A stretch of 64,000 bases of DNA from Pontiella sulfatireligans (GCF_900890705.1 NZ_CAAHFH010000002.1:496001-560000); one strand, 5' to 3'. Positions 8,141 through 17,445 are shown, counted from the first letter of the stretch. Program-made: numbers and translations. Notes: generated by a model from the letters alone, not told the origin.

Positions 8141-8947
8141 ATGCAAGGAAGGGAAAAGCGCAGAACGATTCTTAAGGCTTTGCTGGTGGTTCCTGTTTTA
8201 TTGCACCGATCGTTTGGACAAGAGGCCGAGGTTTCAGGGCCGAAGGCGCCTCCGGCATTTGAACCGGGCGAGAAGCTTCACTATTCGCTAGGATGGCAGT
8301 TTTTAACGGTCGGTTCGGCGACCTTGGAAGTATTGCCCGATACCGAGCTCAACGGGAAACCGGTGCGGAGTTTTCTGCTGACCGCGCGCACCCGCAAATC
8401 AATCGATCATCTCTTCAAGGTGCGCGATCGGCTGTCTTCTCTAACGGAGCTGGATTTGAGCCGCTCGCTTCGTTTTGAAAAAAAACAGCGCGAAGGAAAG
8501 ACCAAGCGCGATGTGGTGGTGACCTATGACGAAGCGGGAAAAACCGCCTTCTATGAAGAGAAGCTGAAGGGCAAAAAGCAGGAGACCATAATTCTACCGG
8601 GCTCCCAGGATCCGCTCTCGGCCTTTTATTTTGTCCGCATGCAGGAGCTGGAAGTCGGGAAGGTGATCAAGGGGCCGTTTACGGACGGGAAAAAGAGCAA
8701 GATGGCGCTGGTCAAGGTGGCCGCTCGTGAACGCAAGAAAGTGAATGGGCGGAAGTATGACACCTTTAAACTGCTCCCCGACCTTAAGGATATGGGAGGC
8801 GTGTTTGAGAAGAGCAAAAAGGCGAAGCTTGAAATCTGGGTGACCGCCGACCACCGCCATATTCCGGTCATGATGAAGAGCAAGGTCGCCGTCGGCAGCT
8901 TTACCTGCGAGTTGATCCCTGCTGAAACCAAGCCGGAGTCTAAGTGA
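8141..8947 (+). CDS. DUF3108 domain-containing protein
   Basis: The product is 268 residues. After a basic start and one hydrophobic segment (ILKALLVVPVLLHRSFGQ, probably a signal peptide), it has the DUF3108 pattern: FEPGEKLHYSLGWQFLTVGSATLEV, a FKVRDRLSSLTEL segment and a C-terminal KAKLEIWVTADHRHIPVMMKSKVAVGSF. These proteins are predicted exported beta-rich proteins of unknown function. GGAAGGG precedes the ATG. The stop overlaps the GTG start of the next gene by 4 nt (GTGA at 8944-8947), so the two are translationally coupled. Confidence 0.88.
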   Translation: MQGREKRRTILKALLVVPVLLHRSFGQEAEVSGPKAPPAFEPGEKLHYSLGWQFLTVGSATLEVLPDTELNGKPVRSFLLTARTRKSIDHLFKVRDRLSSLTELDLSRSLRFEKKQREGKTKRDVVVTYDEAGKTAFYEEKLKGKKQETIILPGSQDPLSAFYFVRMQELEVGKVIKGPFTDGKKSKMALVKVAARERKKVNGRKYDTFKLLPDLKDMGGVFEKSKKAKLEIWVTADHRHIPVMMKSKVAVGSFTCELIPAETKPESK

Positions 8948-9717
8948 ATCACGCCGCCGAGATTATCGCTCATCGCGGGGCGTCCTACGATGCCCCGGAA
9001 AACACAATGGAATCTTTTGAGCTGGGCTTAGCACAGGGAGCCGACGCCATCGAATGCGACGTCCACCTGACGCAGGACGGACAACTGGTGGTGATTCATG
9101 ACCCGACGGTTCAGCGGACGGCCGGGGTCAACAAAGCCGTCAAGGACATGACCCTTGCCGAGCTGCAAGCGCTGGATGCTGGAAGCTGGAAATCGCCGGA
9201 CTGGCGCGACGCCCGCATCCCGGCGCTTGCCGAAGTGCTGGATCTGCTGCCCACGGACCGCCGCATTTTCATCGAGATCAAAGCCGGCCCACCCGCCGTT
9301 GCTCCGCTGCAGAAAGTGATTGCGGCGTCGGCCCTGCAGCCGTCGCAGATGGTATTGATGGAGTTTGATTTGGAAACGGTCATCGCCATGAAGGAAAATT
9401 TTCCAGCCATAGAGGTGCTGTGGCTGAATAAGCTTCCGCGCCTTCAAGTTCCGTGGCGCAAAAAACGCGCGCTCCACCAGATCCTCAGCACAACCCGGCA
9501 GCGCGGGCTGAACGGGGTGAACCTTCAAAACACCCCGCTGCTGAATGCTGCATTGATCCGCGCCTGCCGAGAGCATGGACTGGGTTGCTATTGCTGGACG
9601 GTGGATGATCCCCGCCGGGCCGCCGCGCTCGCCAAAAACGGCATAAACGGCATTGCCACAAACCGCCCGGGCTGGATGCGCAAGCAGCTGAACGCAACTG
9701 GCGCCCCCCGCTCATGA
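8944..9717 (+). CDS. Glycerophosphodiester phosphodiesterase
   Basis: The product is 257 residues, a complete GDPD TIM barrel that hydrolyses glycerophosphodiesters to glycerol 3-phosphate and an alcohol. Catalytic residues are visible: H10-R11 (AHRG), E19-N20 (PENT), E37 and D39 (IECDVHLTQDG) and H52-D53 (VVIHDPTVQRT). Later IEIK supplies the metal-site glutamate. There is no signal peptide, so it is cytoplasmic. The start is GTG inside the upstream stop, and its own stop overlaps the next ATG (ATGA 9714-9717). The three genes form one coupled operon. Confidence 0.95.
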   Translation: MNHAAEIIAHRGASYDAPENTMESFELGLAQGADAIECDVHLTQDGQLVVIHDPTVQRTAGVNKAVKDMTLAELQALDAGSWKSPDWRDARIPALAEVLDLLPTDRRIFIEIKAGPPAVAPLQKVIAASALQPSQMVLMEFDLETVIAMKENFPAIEVLWLNKLPRLQVPWRKKRALHQILSTTRQRGLNGVNLQNTPLLNAALIRACREHGLGCYCWTVDDPRRAAALAKNGINGIATNRPGWMRKQLNATGAPRS

Positions 9718-10715
9718 AAAAAATCATAATCGCCATTCACGGACTCGGCAATAAACCGGATGCTGCGCTATTGCGTGCATCGTGGCTGAAGGCCATTGGC
9801 GAAGGGCTGGCCCGGCGGGGGAAACAAAAACTCAACATTCCCTTTGAAATGGTTTACTGGGCCGATATTTCCTATCCAGCACCACTGAGCCCCGAAATTG
9901 ACGCCCCCTCAGACCCGCTCTTTCTAGCAGAGCCGTATACCGCCAGCCCCGAGCAGTCGCAAAAGCGCAGGCACCTGCATGCGTTCGCATTGAAGTTTAT
10001 CGAAACCCATCTCGATCGGTTGTTCCTGAAGAAAGATCTATCGGAAACCTTTCCGGGAGCCAGTGCAAAAATGATGGCGCATCATTTCTCCGAACTAGAC
10101 TTCTATTATACGGATGAATGCCGATCGCTTAAGAACGAAGATTGTTCAGCAAAAGCAGCTATACAAGCCCGGCTACGCGATACGCTTCAGACGTACGCCG
10201 GCTATGAGATCCTGCTCCTCAGCCATTCCATGGGGTCGATCATTGCGTTTGATGTGCTTTGGGACCCTTCGGTTAATTTCAAGATCCACACCTTGGTGAC
10301 CATGGGCTCCCCGCTGGGCCTGCCGCCGATAGTCGCCCGGAATTTTAAGGCCCAGCAGTCCCTTTTTCCAGAACTGAAACAACCCACCGCACCGGAATGC
10401 GTTTGGCCGCATTGGTACAACCTTTCCGATCTACGCGACACCGTTGCGCTGGATCATACGCTCCGCGATGATTACGCGGCCAACTCCAAGGGACTTAGGG
10501 CCATCGACCTGCTGGCGGCCAATGACTATGAGGTCAACTCCCACCCCAATCCGCATAAGAGTTATGGATACCTGCGGACGCCGGAAACCGCACGAATCAT
10601 CAAGGCCTTTTTAACCTCCCGCCGGCATGATTTCATTCGGAGGAAATGTGACCTGATCGTTGGCGGCATTGCGGCCTCCACCCGGCGGTTCTGGAAAGGC
10701 GCTTCCGGAAAGTAA
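9714..10715 (+). CDS. Alpha/beta-hydrolase fold protein
   Basis: The product is 333 residues. The start (KKIIIAIHGLGNKPD) gives the oxyanion-type HGLG turn. The nucleophile elbow is LLLSHSMGS, with S172 in S-H-S-M-G. A later SHPNPHKSYGY stretch probably holds the catalytic histidine. The substrate cannot be told. Its position directly after a GDPD, by a 4-nt overlap, suggests a role in lipid or phosphodiester turnover, but this is inference. It could equally be a lipase, an esterase or a non-catalytic hydrolase relative. Confidence 0.8.
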   Translation: MKKIIIAIHGLGNKPDAALLRASWLKAIGEGLARRGKQKLNIPFEMVYWADISYPAPLSPEIDAPSDPLFLAEPYTASPEQSQKRRHLHAFALKFIETHLDRLFLKKDLSETFPGASAKMMAHHFSELDFYYTDECRSLKNEDCSAKAAIQARLRDTLQTYAGYEILLLSHSMGSIIAFDVLWDPSVNFKIHTLVTMGSPLGLPPIVARNFKAQQSLFPELKQPTAPECVWPHWYNLSDLRDTVALDHTLRDDYAANSKGLRAIDLLAANDYEVNSHPNPHKSYGYLRTPETARIIKAFLTSRRHDFIRRKCDLIVGGIAASTRRFWKGASGK

Positions 10716-10876
10716 TTCCATGGCGCATCAAGCCGCCAATGACGTCCATCTGCATGCTTTCAGGAAAAGGACGGAACAACTTCGAGTGAGGCAACCGTAG
10801 AAAGATCTCTTTTTTGGTGCGAGAAATGCCGCCTAAATGCGCTATAAAATAGAGCTTAATTTAAATAGGAGCTCAA

Positions 10877-10999
10877 ATGGCTAAACCCAACTATTCATAC
10901 GAAAAGCGGCAAAAAGAGATCGCGAAGAAGAAAAAACAGGAAGAAAAGCGGAAAAAGAAACAAGGAACCACAGGCGAAGCGCCGACGGGTCAGAAGTAG
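10877..10999 (+). CDS. Small lysine-rich protein, 40 residues
   Basis: A 40-codon frame begins MAKPNYSYEKRQKEIAKKKK and continues with mixed Glu/Lys and a polar tail. GGAG lies 7 nt upstream, and a TATAAAAT box sits at 10843-10850. Very similar short MAKPNYSxEKRQKExAKKKK proteins are annotated as hypothetical in many bacteria, which supports a real gene. It is highly charged, with no membrane segment, and is probably an RNA- or ribosome-associated small protein. That role is a guess. Confidence 0.7.
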   Translation: MAKPNYSYEKRQKEIAKKKKQEEKRKKKQGTTGEAPTGQK

Positions 11000-11073
11000 C
11001 CTATTGGTTGATGTGTTGCTTGCGCAACTGTGCATTGCCAGATAGGTGAACGGCACCGAGCTCCAGCCACCAG

Positions 11074-11730
11074 ATGAACTCGGATAAGCAGCAAATTTTC
11101 GATGCGCTCTTTGCCCTATGGGGCAAACAGCATTGGTGGCCGGCCCAAACGCGGCTGGAAATGATGCTCGGAGCCATCCTCACGCAAAACACCGCGTGGT
11201 CGAACGTCGAAAAGGCAGTTTCCAACCTTCGAAGAAACGGCGCGCTAAACTTCCAGACATTGGAAAAAGCGTCGCAGAATCAGATTGCCGAATGGATCCG
11301 CCCCGCGGGTTATTTCAATCAGAAAGCCGGTTGCATCAAGGGCATGGTTGAGATCCTCCGCGAGCACTTCGACGGTTCGTTGCACCAGCTCTTTGCGCTC
11401 GATACCCCTGCCCTGAGGACTGAGCTGCTTTCGTGGAAGGGCATTGGCCCGGAAACCGCCGACAGCATTTTGCTTTATGCCGGCAAACGCCCGGTCTTTG
11501 TGGTGGATGCCTACACCAAGCGCTTTTTGTCGCGCCACGGCTGGTGCGACAAAAACGCCTCGTACGATTCGGTGGCGAAACTCTTCACAGAAAGCCTGCC
11601 CGAGGACGTGCAGCTATTCAACGAATACCACGCCCTCATCGTCCAGCTCGGCAAAGAGCACTGCAACACCAAGCCCAAATGCGCGGGCTGTCCGCTGGAG
11701 CATTTGCTGCCCGCAGATTCACGCGGATAA
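11074..11730 (+). CDS. Endonuclease III-related HhH-GPD protein
   Basis: The product is 218 residues and resembles the COG2231 branch of the endonuclease III superfamily. The HhH motif is LLSWKGIGPETADSILLYA, and the catalytic Asp is in VFVVDAYTKRFLSRHGW. An iron-sulfur-type tail HCNTKPKCAGCPLEHLL has three cysteines; the usual fourth is missing. The last residues (ADSRG) and the stop codon are encoded inside a hairpin repeat (11710-11761), so the C-terminus may have been replaced by that repeat. Its likely role is base-excision repair of DNA. A TTCCA-N5-TGGAA palindrome lies at 11251-11265. It converges with the exonuclease gene. Confidence 0.88.
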   Translation: MNSDKQQIFDALFALWGKQHWWPAQTRLEMMLGAILTQNTAWSNVEKAVSNLRRNGALNFQTLEKASQNQIAEWIRPAGYFNQKAGCIKGMVEILREHFDGSLHQLFALDTPALRTELLSWKGIGPETADSILLYAGKRPVFVVDAYTKRFLSRHGWCDKNASYDSVAKLFTESLPEDVQLFNEYHALIVQLGKEHCNTKPKCAGCPLEHLLPADSRG

Positions 11731-11761
11731 AAAACCGGTGTCTATCTGCGTAATCTGCGGG
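11710..11761. repeat. Inverted repeat overlapping the 3' end of the endonuclease III-like gene
   Basis: The left arm (11710-11729, CCCGCAGATTCACGCGGATA) and right arm (11743-11761, TATCTGCGTAATCTGCGGG) pair almost fully around a 13-nt loop. Within the right arm ATCTGCG is repeated at a 9-bp period. The TAA stop of the upstream gene lies in the left arm, and the right arm ends 6 nt before the stop of the convergent exonuclease gene. It could act as a bidirectional transcript end, but it has no T-run. Confidence 0.65.
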
Positions 11762-11766
11762 AAAAA

Positions 11767-12366
11767 CTACATGGATGCGAGTTCCCCGACCGTAACATTC
11801 CCCCACCCCGGCTGCTCAAAAAGGTGCTCCAGCAGCATGGCGGAGGCGACGGCGTCGTAGAGCGCATCATGGGCTTCTTTGCCGGGACAGAGGTCATCCA
11901 CCCGCAGCTTGAGATCGAGCAGGACGACGAGGTCTTCAAGCGCATACGACGGACAACCGGGCCACACCTTGCGGGCAATCCGGAGCGTATCGATCCACTG
12001 GCCAAACTTATGCATCGGCGCCATCAGACGGGTAAACTTTTTTTCGGTCGCCACGTTGTGCGCGCAGAGCGGATAACCGGTAAGGCGCGACCGGACCTGC
12101 ATCCACAATTCCTCCGGCGTTGGCGCCACCGCGATTTGATCGCGAAGCATCGAGTGCCGCCCCGGCGCATGGGGATTGAACGGACGGTTGACATCAACCC
12201 GCAACAGGCTCTCGAACATAGAAACCGGATCAACCTTCCCGTTCTTGAGCGACACCATGCCGATCTGCCACGGCTCGTTGGCGAAACCGCGCAAAGAGCC
12301 CGTGCTTTCGTAATCCAGCACAGTGATCTCGGCATGAAAAATGGCCATGGTTAAATCCATAGCCAT
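11767..12366 (-). CDS. DEDDh-family 3'-5' exonuclease
   Basis: The product is 199 residues with a single exonuclease domain of the DnaQ/RNase T type. ExoI is VLDYESTG (D and E metal ligands). ExoII lies around LCAHNVATEKKF. ExoIII is KEAHDALYDAVAS with the H-x4-D of the DEDDh class. I chose ATG 12366 because GGAAG lies 5 nt upstream; starts at 12378 and 12348 are possible. It could act as a proofreading-type or RNA-trimming exonuclease; no partner gene is nearby. Confidence 0.85.
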   Translation of the reverse strand: MAMDLTMAIFHAEITVLDYESTGSLRGFANEPWQIGMVSLKNGKVDPVSMFESLLRVDVNRPFNPHAPGRHSMLRDQIAVAPTPEELWMQVRSRLTGYPLCAHNVATEKKFTRLMAPMHKFGQWIDTLRIARKVWPGCPSYALEDLVVLLDLKLRVDDLCPGKEAHDALYDAVASAMLLEHLFEQPGWGNVTVGELASM

Positions 12367-12519
12367 TATCTTCCACATTAAAACTATTGATGCAAATTAT
12401 CCTTCACGCGAAATGAGCATTCCCCCATGTGAATTGCACACGAAGAGCGTCAGTTACTATAAAGTGACAGGCACATAATATATTGACACTGATGCATGGC
12501 ACCTGCTAAAGATTTGTTC

Positions 12520-13524
12520 ATGAGAAAACCTCGGATACTTGGGAATAGAGAAACTAACTACTATCATGTCATGTCGCGCGTCGTGAACCGCGACCATGTC
12601 ATGGGAGCTGAAGAAAAAGAATTCTTCATGCTGACCATGCGCAAGCTGGAAGCTTTTTCGGGATTGCGGATCCTGACCTACTGCATCATGTCGAACCACT
12701 TTCACATATTGGTGGAAGTGCCCAATATCACCGATTTGGATGATGACGCCCTGCTGGATCGACTCCGAACCTTCTATTCCAAAAGGCAATTCTCCGAAAT
12801 CGAGCAGGAATACACGCGCGCGTTCCAACATGCCCAAGATACTGGAAACAGGGACTGGCTTGATGAATTCAGGTTGCAGTATGTCTCGCGAATGGGCGAT
12901 CTATCGGTGTTTCTGAAGGAACTCAAGGAACGTTTTTCTAAGTGGTACAACCGCAAGCACGGTCGCAGGGGAACGCTTTGGGAAGAGCGATTCAAGAGTG
13001 TGCTGGTGGAGAATTCCGACCATGCCTTGACGACCATGGCGGCGTATATTGACCTGAATCCGGTTCGCGCAGGACTTGTCGGAGATCCGAAGGAATACCG
13101 GCATTGCGGCTACGCGGAAGCAGTCGGCGGAGGGGAGGCTGCGCGCGACGGAATCACCCGGCTGATGCAATCCCAAGGACAGGAAGGTAATTGGCGTCAG
13201 ATTTCGGCAAAGTACCGCACCTATCTATTCAGCACAGGCTACGAAACGGATGCCAAAGCCGGGTTTACCGAGCAACAAGCCAAAGAGGTATTGGAACAAG
13301 GCGGCGAGTTGCCGCTGAGGGCATTGATTCGCTGCCATGTCCGCTATTTCAACGACGGAGTCGCACTGGGAAGCCGATTGTTTATCGAGGAAATATTCGA
13401 AAACAACCGGCCCTTCTTCGGCGAGCGCCGAAAAAACGGCGCCCGCAAGATGCGTGGCGGAGACTGGGAAGGCCTGTACAGCCTTCGAAACCTATCGCCC
13501 GGAGCGATTGCTGCTCCAGGCTAA
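12520..13524 (+). CDS. REP-associated tyrosine transposase (RAYT, Y1_Tnp)
   Basis: The product is 334 residues from ATG 12520 (MRKPRILGNRETNYYHVMSRVVNRD), the start typical of this family. An in-frame ATG at 12496 is an alternative, and neither has a good SD. The HUH motif is MSNHFHILVEV. The segment FSKWYNRKHGRRGTLWEERFKS and then AAYIDLNPVRAGLV are hallmarks of the Y1_Tnp RAYT branch. RAYTs are domesticated IS200/IS605 relatives that process REP palindromes. No REP array is evident within a few hundred bases, but TGACAGGCAC and TTGACACTGATGC phrases lie just upstream (12467-12495). Confidence 0.92.
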   Translation: MRKPRILGNRETNYYHVMSRVVNRDHVMGAEEKEFFMLTMRKLEAFSGLRILTYCIMSNHFHILVEVPNITDLDDDALLDRLRTFYSKRQFSEIEQEYTRAFQHAQDTGNRDWLDEFRLQYVSRMGDLSVFLKELKERFSKWYNRKHGRRGTLWEERFKSVLVENSDHALTTMAAYIDLNPVRAGLVGDPKEYRHCGYAEAVGGGEAARDGITRLMQSQGQEGNWRQISAKYRTYLFSTGYETDAKAGFTEQQAKEVLEQGGELPLRALIRCHVRYFNDGVALGSRLFIEEIFENNRPFFGERRKNGARKMRGGDWEGLYSLRNLSPGAIAAPG

Positions 13525-13526
13525 AC

Positions 13527-14792
13527 TCACCCCTCCAGCGAGATGAGCATCGGCTCTTCGATCGCATCTACGACCCAGCGCAGGAAGCGCGCGCCGTCGG
13601 CGCCGTCGATGATGCGGTGGTCGTAGGAAAGCGAGAGCGGCAGCTTAAAGCGCTTGCCGTCACTGTCGATACTCGATTCCCAATAGCCGCGCCCTGCCCC
13701 AAGGATCGCCACTTCCGGCGAATTGACGATCGGCGTGAAGAACGATCCACCGATAATTCCGAGGTTGGTGAAGGTGTAGGTGCCGCCCTGCAGATCCGAC
13801 ATCTCCAGCTTGCCTTCGCGCGCCTTTGTTGCCAGCGCCTTTAGCTCCACTGCCAGCTCGACCATGTTTTTCTGATCAGCGTCCCGGATAACCGGAACCA
13901 GAAGCCCCTTGGGCGTATCCATGGCAATGCCGATGTTGTAGTAATCCTTGTAGATGATCTCGGACTTTTCCGGGTCGATGCTGCAGTTGAACTTCGGAAA
14001 CACTTTGAGCGCGGAGGCGATGACTTTAATGATAATGGCGGTCATCGTGAGCTTCGCCCCGGCGGCTTCGGCACGCGGCGCATAATGCTTGCGCAACGCC
14101 TCTAGCTTGGTGATGTCGGCGGTATCGTGCTGCGTGACATGCGGGATGGTGCTCCAGCAATGCGCCATGTGGTTCATGGTCGCTTTGCGGATGCCGGACA
14201 TTTTTTCCACACGCACGGCGCCGGCAACGCTGGCCTTGCCGCTTCCCCCGCCACTCTCCATGCTTGATTTGGCAAACTGCTTAACGTCTTCCAGACTGAT
14301 GCGGCCACCGGCCTGAGCCGGCTCAACAGCGTGAATGTCTACGCCAAGCTCGCGCGCCAGACGGCGTACGTTCGGGGCGGCGGAAACAGCCTTGGCATCC
14401 GGAACCGGCGCAGGGGCCGGAGTCGCAACGGGTGCGGGTGCAGCCTTCGGAGCCGGTGCCGGTTCTGGTGCGGGCACGGGTGCTTCCTCAACTACCGGAA
14501 CGACAGCCTCTGGTTCGGGCTCTGCAGTTGCAGGCACCGGATTGGAATCCGGTTCCACGCTATCGATCGTGAAGGCGAGCTGCCCCACTTCAATAGTGTC
14601 GCCTTGGGCAACGTGTATGGCGGTGATGGTTCCCGCCGCGGGCGACGGGATTTCCATGCTGGCCTTGCCGGCTTCGATTTCAAGCAGCGCCTGGCCGTCC
14701 GTTACGGAATCGCCTACGGCGACGAGGATGCTGACGACATCGCCGCCTTCAATGTTTTCTCCAAGCTCTGGAAGTTTAAATTCAAGTGCCAT
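13527..14792 (-). CDS. aceF: Dihydrolipoamide acetyltransferase, pyruvate dehydrogenase E2
   Basis: The product is 421 residues. One lipoyl domain (1-80) has K43 in EAGKASMEIP as lipoylation site. A long Ala/Pro linker follows (about 85-135). The peripheral-subunit binding domain is NVRRLARELGVDIHAVEPAQAGGRI. The catalytic acyltransferase domain (about 190-421) contains LSYDHRIIDGADGARFL, with H392 and D396. It transfers acetyl groups to CoA in the pyruvate dehydrogenase complex. Four nt separate it from aceE, and its SD (GTAGGAGA) is encoded by the last codons of aceE, so the two are coupled. Most gammaproteobacterial E2 proteins of this E1 type carry more lipoyl domains; this one has one. 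Confidence 0.96.
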   Translation of the reverse strand: MALEFKLPELGENIEGGDVVSILVAVGDSVTDGQALLEIEAGKASMEIPSPAAGTITAIHVAQGDTIEVGQLAFTIDSVEPDSNPVPATAEPEPEAVVPVVEEAPVPAPEPAPAPKAAPAPVATPAPAPVPDAKAVSAAPNVRRLARELGVDIHAVEPAQAGGRISLEDVKQFAKSSMESGGGSGKASVAGAVRVEKMSGIRKATMNHMAHCWSTIPHVTQHDTADITKLEALRKHYAPRAEAAGAKLTMTAIIIKVIASALKVFPKFNCSIDPEKSEIIYKDYYNIGIAMDTPKGLLVPVIRDADQKNMVELAVELKALATKAREGKLEMSDLQGGTYTFTNLGIIGGSFFTPIVNSPEVAILGAGRGYWESSIDSDGKRFKLPLSLSYDHRIIDGADGARFLRWVVDAIEEPMLISLEG

Positions 14793-14796
14793 GGTT

Positions 14797-17445
14797 CTAT
14801 TCTCCTACCGGATTGGGTTTATTGGAATCGATGCCCAGCTCCGTGCGGGCTTTCTCCAGTTTCTTTTGATCATATTCGCCCTTGGAGGCCAACGACGAAA
14901 GCACGGTCCATGCAATGGCGTTCTGGTCAACCTCGAAGTGCTTGCGCAACGCACGGCGGCCGTCGCTGCGGCCGAAACCGTCGGTGCCCAGCGCCACGAG
15001 ACCGGGCACATGCTTGGCCAGCGAGTTCGGCAGCAGCTTCATATAGTCGGAAGCGGCAATCACCGGTCCAGATTCGCCTTCGAGACATTCGGTGACGTAC
15101 GGCTTGGTAGTGTTGCCGTTGCGGACGGTTTCGCGCTCGGCATCCTGCGCATCGTTGATCAGGTTTTTGTAGCTCGTAACCGACCAAACGTTGGTTTCGA
15201 TGCCATAGGTTTCCTTCAGCAGCTCGGCCGCATTGACCGCCTGCGGGAGAATTGCGCCGCTGCCGAGAATCTGCGCCTGCGCTTTTTCGGATGACTGGAA
15301 CTTATACATGCCCTTGAGAATGCCCTCTTCCGCGCCTTCCGGCATGGCGGGCTGCTCATAGTTGTCGTTCATCAGCGTGATGTAGTAGAAAATTTGTTCG
15401 TTATCTACATACATTCGGCGAATGCCGTCCTTGATGATGGCGGCCAGCTCGTAGGCATAAGCCGGATCGTAGGCCGCCATGTTCGGGATGGTCAGCGCCG
15501 TAACGAGGCCGTGGCCGTCCTGATGCTGCAGGCCTTCGCCGGCGAGCGTGGTGCGGCCCGCGGTTGCGCCCATCAGGAAGCCTTTGCAACGCGAGTCGCC
15601 GGCCAGCCATGCAAGGTCGGCAATACGCTGGAAGCCGAACATCGAATAGTAGGTGTAGAACGGGATCGTGTTGATGCCATGGTTCGAATAGGCCGTGCCC
15701 GCCGCCACAAAGGAGGAGAACGCGCCGGCTTCGGTGATGCCCTCTTCGAGGATCTGGCCGTCCTTCTCTTCCTTATAGAAGAGCAGGTTGTCGGCATCGA
15801 CCGGTTCGTAGAGCTGGCCGGAGTGGGCGTAGATGCCGACCTGGCGGAAGAGCGCGTCCATACCGAAGGTACGGGCTTCGTCCGGAACGATCGGAACGAT
15901 CAGTTTGCCGATGCTCTTGTCGGAGAGCAGTTTTGAAAGAACGCGGACGAAAACCATCGTGGAGGAAACGGGACGGTCGGAACCGGCATCGAATTCCTGG
16001 AAGATTTTATCGGCCGGCATCTCGATCGGCGTGTATGCCGTGCGGCGCGTCGGCACATGGCCGCCCAGTTCGTCGCGGCGGGCGTTGAGATACTGCATCT
16101 CCGGGCTGTCTGCCGGCGGACGGTAGAACGGTACGCTGTCGATGTCTTCGTCGGAAATCGGAATGCCGAACCGGCTGCGGAATTCGCGCAGCGAATCTTC
16201 GCCGAGCTTTTTCTGGGAGTGGGTGATGTTCTGCCCTTCCCCGGCCGTTCCCATGCCGTAGCCCTTGACGGTTTTCGCCAGAATCACGGTCGGGCGGCCC
16301 TTCGTTTCGGACGCCTGTTTGTAGGCAGCGTATACCTTGGCCGGATCGTGGCCGCCGCGACGCATGCGTTGGATTTCAGTATCGGAAAGATGTTCCGCCA
16401 GTTTGAGCAGTTTCGGATCGGTTCCAAAGAAATGCTCACGGACATAGTCGGCATCTTCCACGGTGTATTTCTGATATTGACCATCGACGACTTCGCCCAT
16501 GCGTTTAACGAGCAGGTCGTCTTCGTCCTTTTCGAGCAACGGATCCCAGCTGTCGCCCCACAGGACTTTGATCACATTCCAGCCGGCGCCACGGAAGGAG
16601 GCTTCCAGTTCCTGGATAATTTTACCGTTGCCGCGCACCGGACCGTCCAAACGCTGGAGGTTGCAGTTAACAACGAAGGTCAGGTTGTCGAGTTTTTCGC
16701 GCGATGCGAGGTTGATGGCGCCGAGGGTTTCGGGCTCATCGGTTTCGCCGTCGCCGAGGAAGGCCCAGACCTGCTGGTTGCACGGTTCGCGCAGGCCGCG
16801 GTCTTCGAGATATTTGATGAAGCGCGCGTGATAAATTGCGGTGATCGGGCCGAGCCCCATGGATACGGTCGGGAACTGCCAGAAGTCGGGCATGAGCCAC
16901 GGGTGCGGATAGGACGAGAGCCCGGGGGTGTCGTGCAGCTCGTGGCGGAAGTTGGTGAGATGGTCGTCGGTCAGGCGTCCTTCAAGGTAGGCGCGCGCGT
17001 AGACGCCCGGCGAAGAGTGGCCCTGAAAATAAACCAGGTCGCCCGGATAATCATCAGTGCGGCCCTTGAAGAAATGGTTGAAGCCGACCTCATAAAGAGT
17101 CGCGATGGATTGGTAGCTCGCAATATGGCCGCCGATTCCGTCTTCTTCGCGGTTGGCGCGCACGACCATGGCCATGGCGTTCCAGCGAATAAGGCTTTTG
17201 ATGCGGCGCTCCATTTCGCGGTCGCCCGGATAGGCCGGCTGCTCATCGAGCGGGATCGTATTAATGTAGGGGGTGTTGGCCGAAAACGGGAGGCGGACGC
17301 CTTTGCGGTGCGCGCTTATCTGGAGGTCATGAAGGATGTCCTTGACCCGCTCCGGACCTGCGGTTTCAAGCAGCTCGTCCAGCGCATCAAGCCAGTCCTG
17401 TTTGTCATAATCCACATTTTCGGTATTTGAATTAGTCGTATCCAT
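14797..17445 (-). CDS. aceE: Pyruvate dehydrogenase E1, homodimeric type
   Basis: The product is 882 residues, matching the homodimeric alpha-2 E1. The thiamine-diphosphate motif is FLGDGETDEPETLGAINLASREKLDNLTFVVNCNLQRLDGPV-like (GDG ... NCN). FQGHSSPGVYARAYLEGRL and the DGxGRSDxRxxLRxHFEVD tail (TDGFGRSDGRRALRKHFEVD) are diagnostic. It decarboxylates pyruvate and acetylates the lipoyl group of AceF. GAGGG lies 10 nt before the ATG. No E3 (lpd) gene is in the window, so it must be encoded elsewhere. Confidence 0.97.
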   Translation of the reverse strand: MDTTNSNTENVDYDKQDWLDALDELLETAGPERVKDILHDLQISAHRKGVRLPFSANTPYINTIPLDEQPAYPGDREMERRIKSLIRWNAMAMVVRANREEDGIGGHIASYQSIATLYEVGFNHFFKGRTDDYPGDLVYFQGHSSPGVYARAYLEGRLTDDHLTNFRHELHDTPGLSSYPHPWLMPDFWQFPTVSMGLGPITAIYHARFIKYLEDRGLREPCNQQVWAFLGDGETDEPETLGAINLASREKLDNLTFVVNCNLQRLDGPVRGNGKIIQELEASFRGAGWNVIKVLWGDSWDPLLEKDEDDLLVKRMGEVVDGQYQKYTVEDADYVREHFFGTDPKLLKLAEHLSDTEIQRMRRGGHDPAKVYAAYKQASETKGRPTVILAKTVKGYGMGTAGEGQNITHSQKKLGEDSLREFRSRFGIPISDEDIDSVPFYRPPADSPEMQYLNARRDELGGHVPTRRTAYTPIEMPADKIFQEFDAGSDRPVSSTMVFVRVLSKLLSDKSIGKLIVPIVPDEARTFGMDALFRQVGIYAHSGQLYEPVDADNLLFYKEEKDGQILEEGITEAGAFSSFVAAGTAYSNHGINTIPFYTYYSMFGFQRIADLAWLAGDSRCKGFLMGATAGRTTLAGEGLQHQDGHGLVTALTIPNMAAYDPAYAYELAAIIKDGIRRMYVDNEQIFYYITLMNDNYEQPAMPEGAEEGILKGMYKFQSSEKAQAQILGSGAILPQAVNAAELLKETYGIETNVWSVTSYKNLINDAQDAERETVRNGNTTKPYVTECLEGESGPVIAASDYMKLLPNSLAKHVPGLVALGTDGFGRSDGRRALRKHFEVDQNAIAWTVLSSLASKGEYDQKKLEKARTELGIDSNKPNPVGE

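Noticed and set aside
10814..10850. -35 partner (TTGGTG) for the TATAAAAT box of the 40-residue gene
   Set aside because: Spacing of 23 nt is too long for a standard sigma-70 promoter.
16057..17430. 457-codon plus-strand frame over aceE
   Set aside because: Antisense shadow without motifs.
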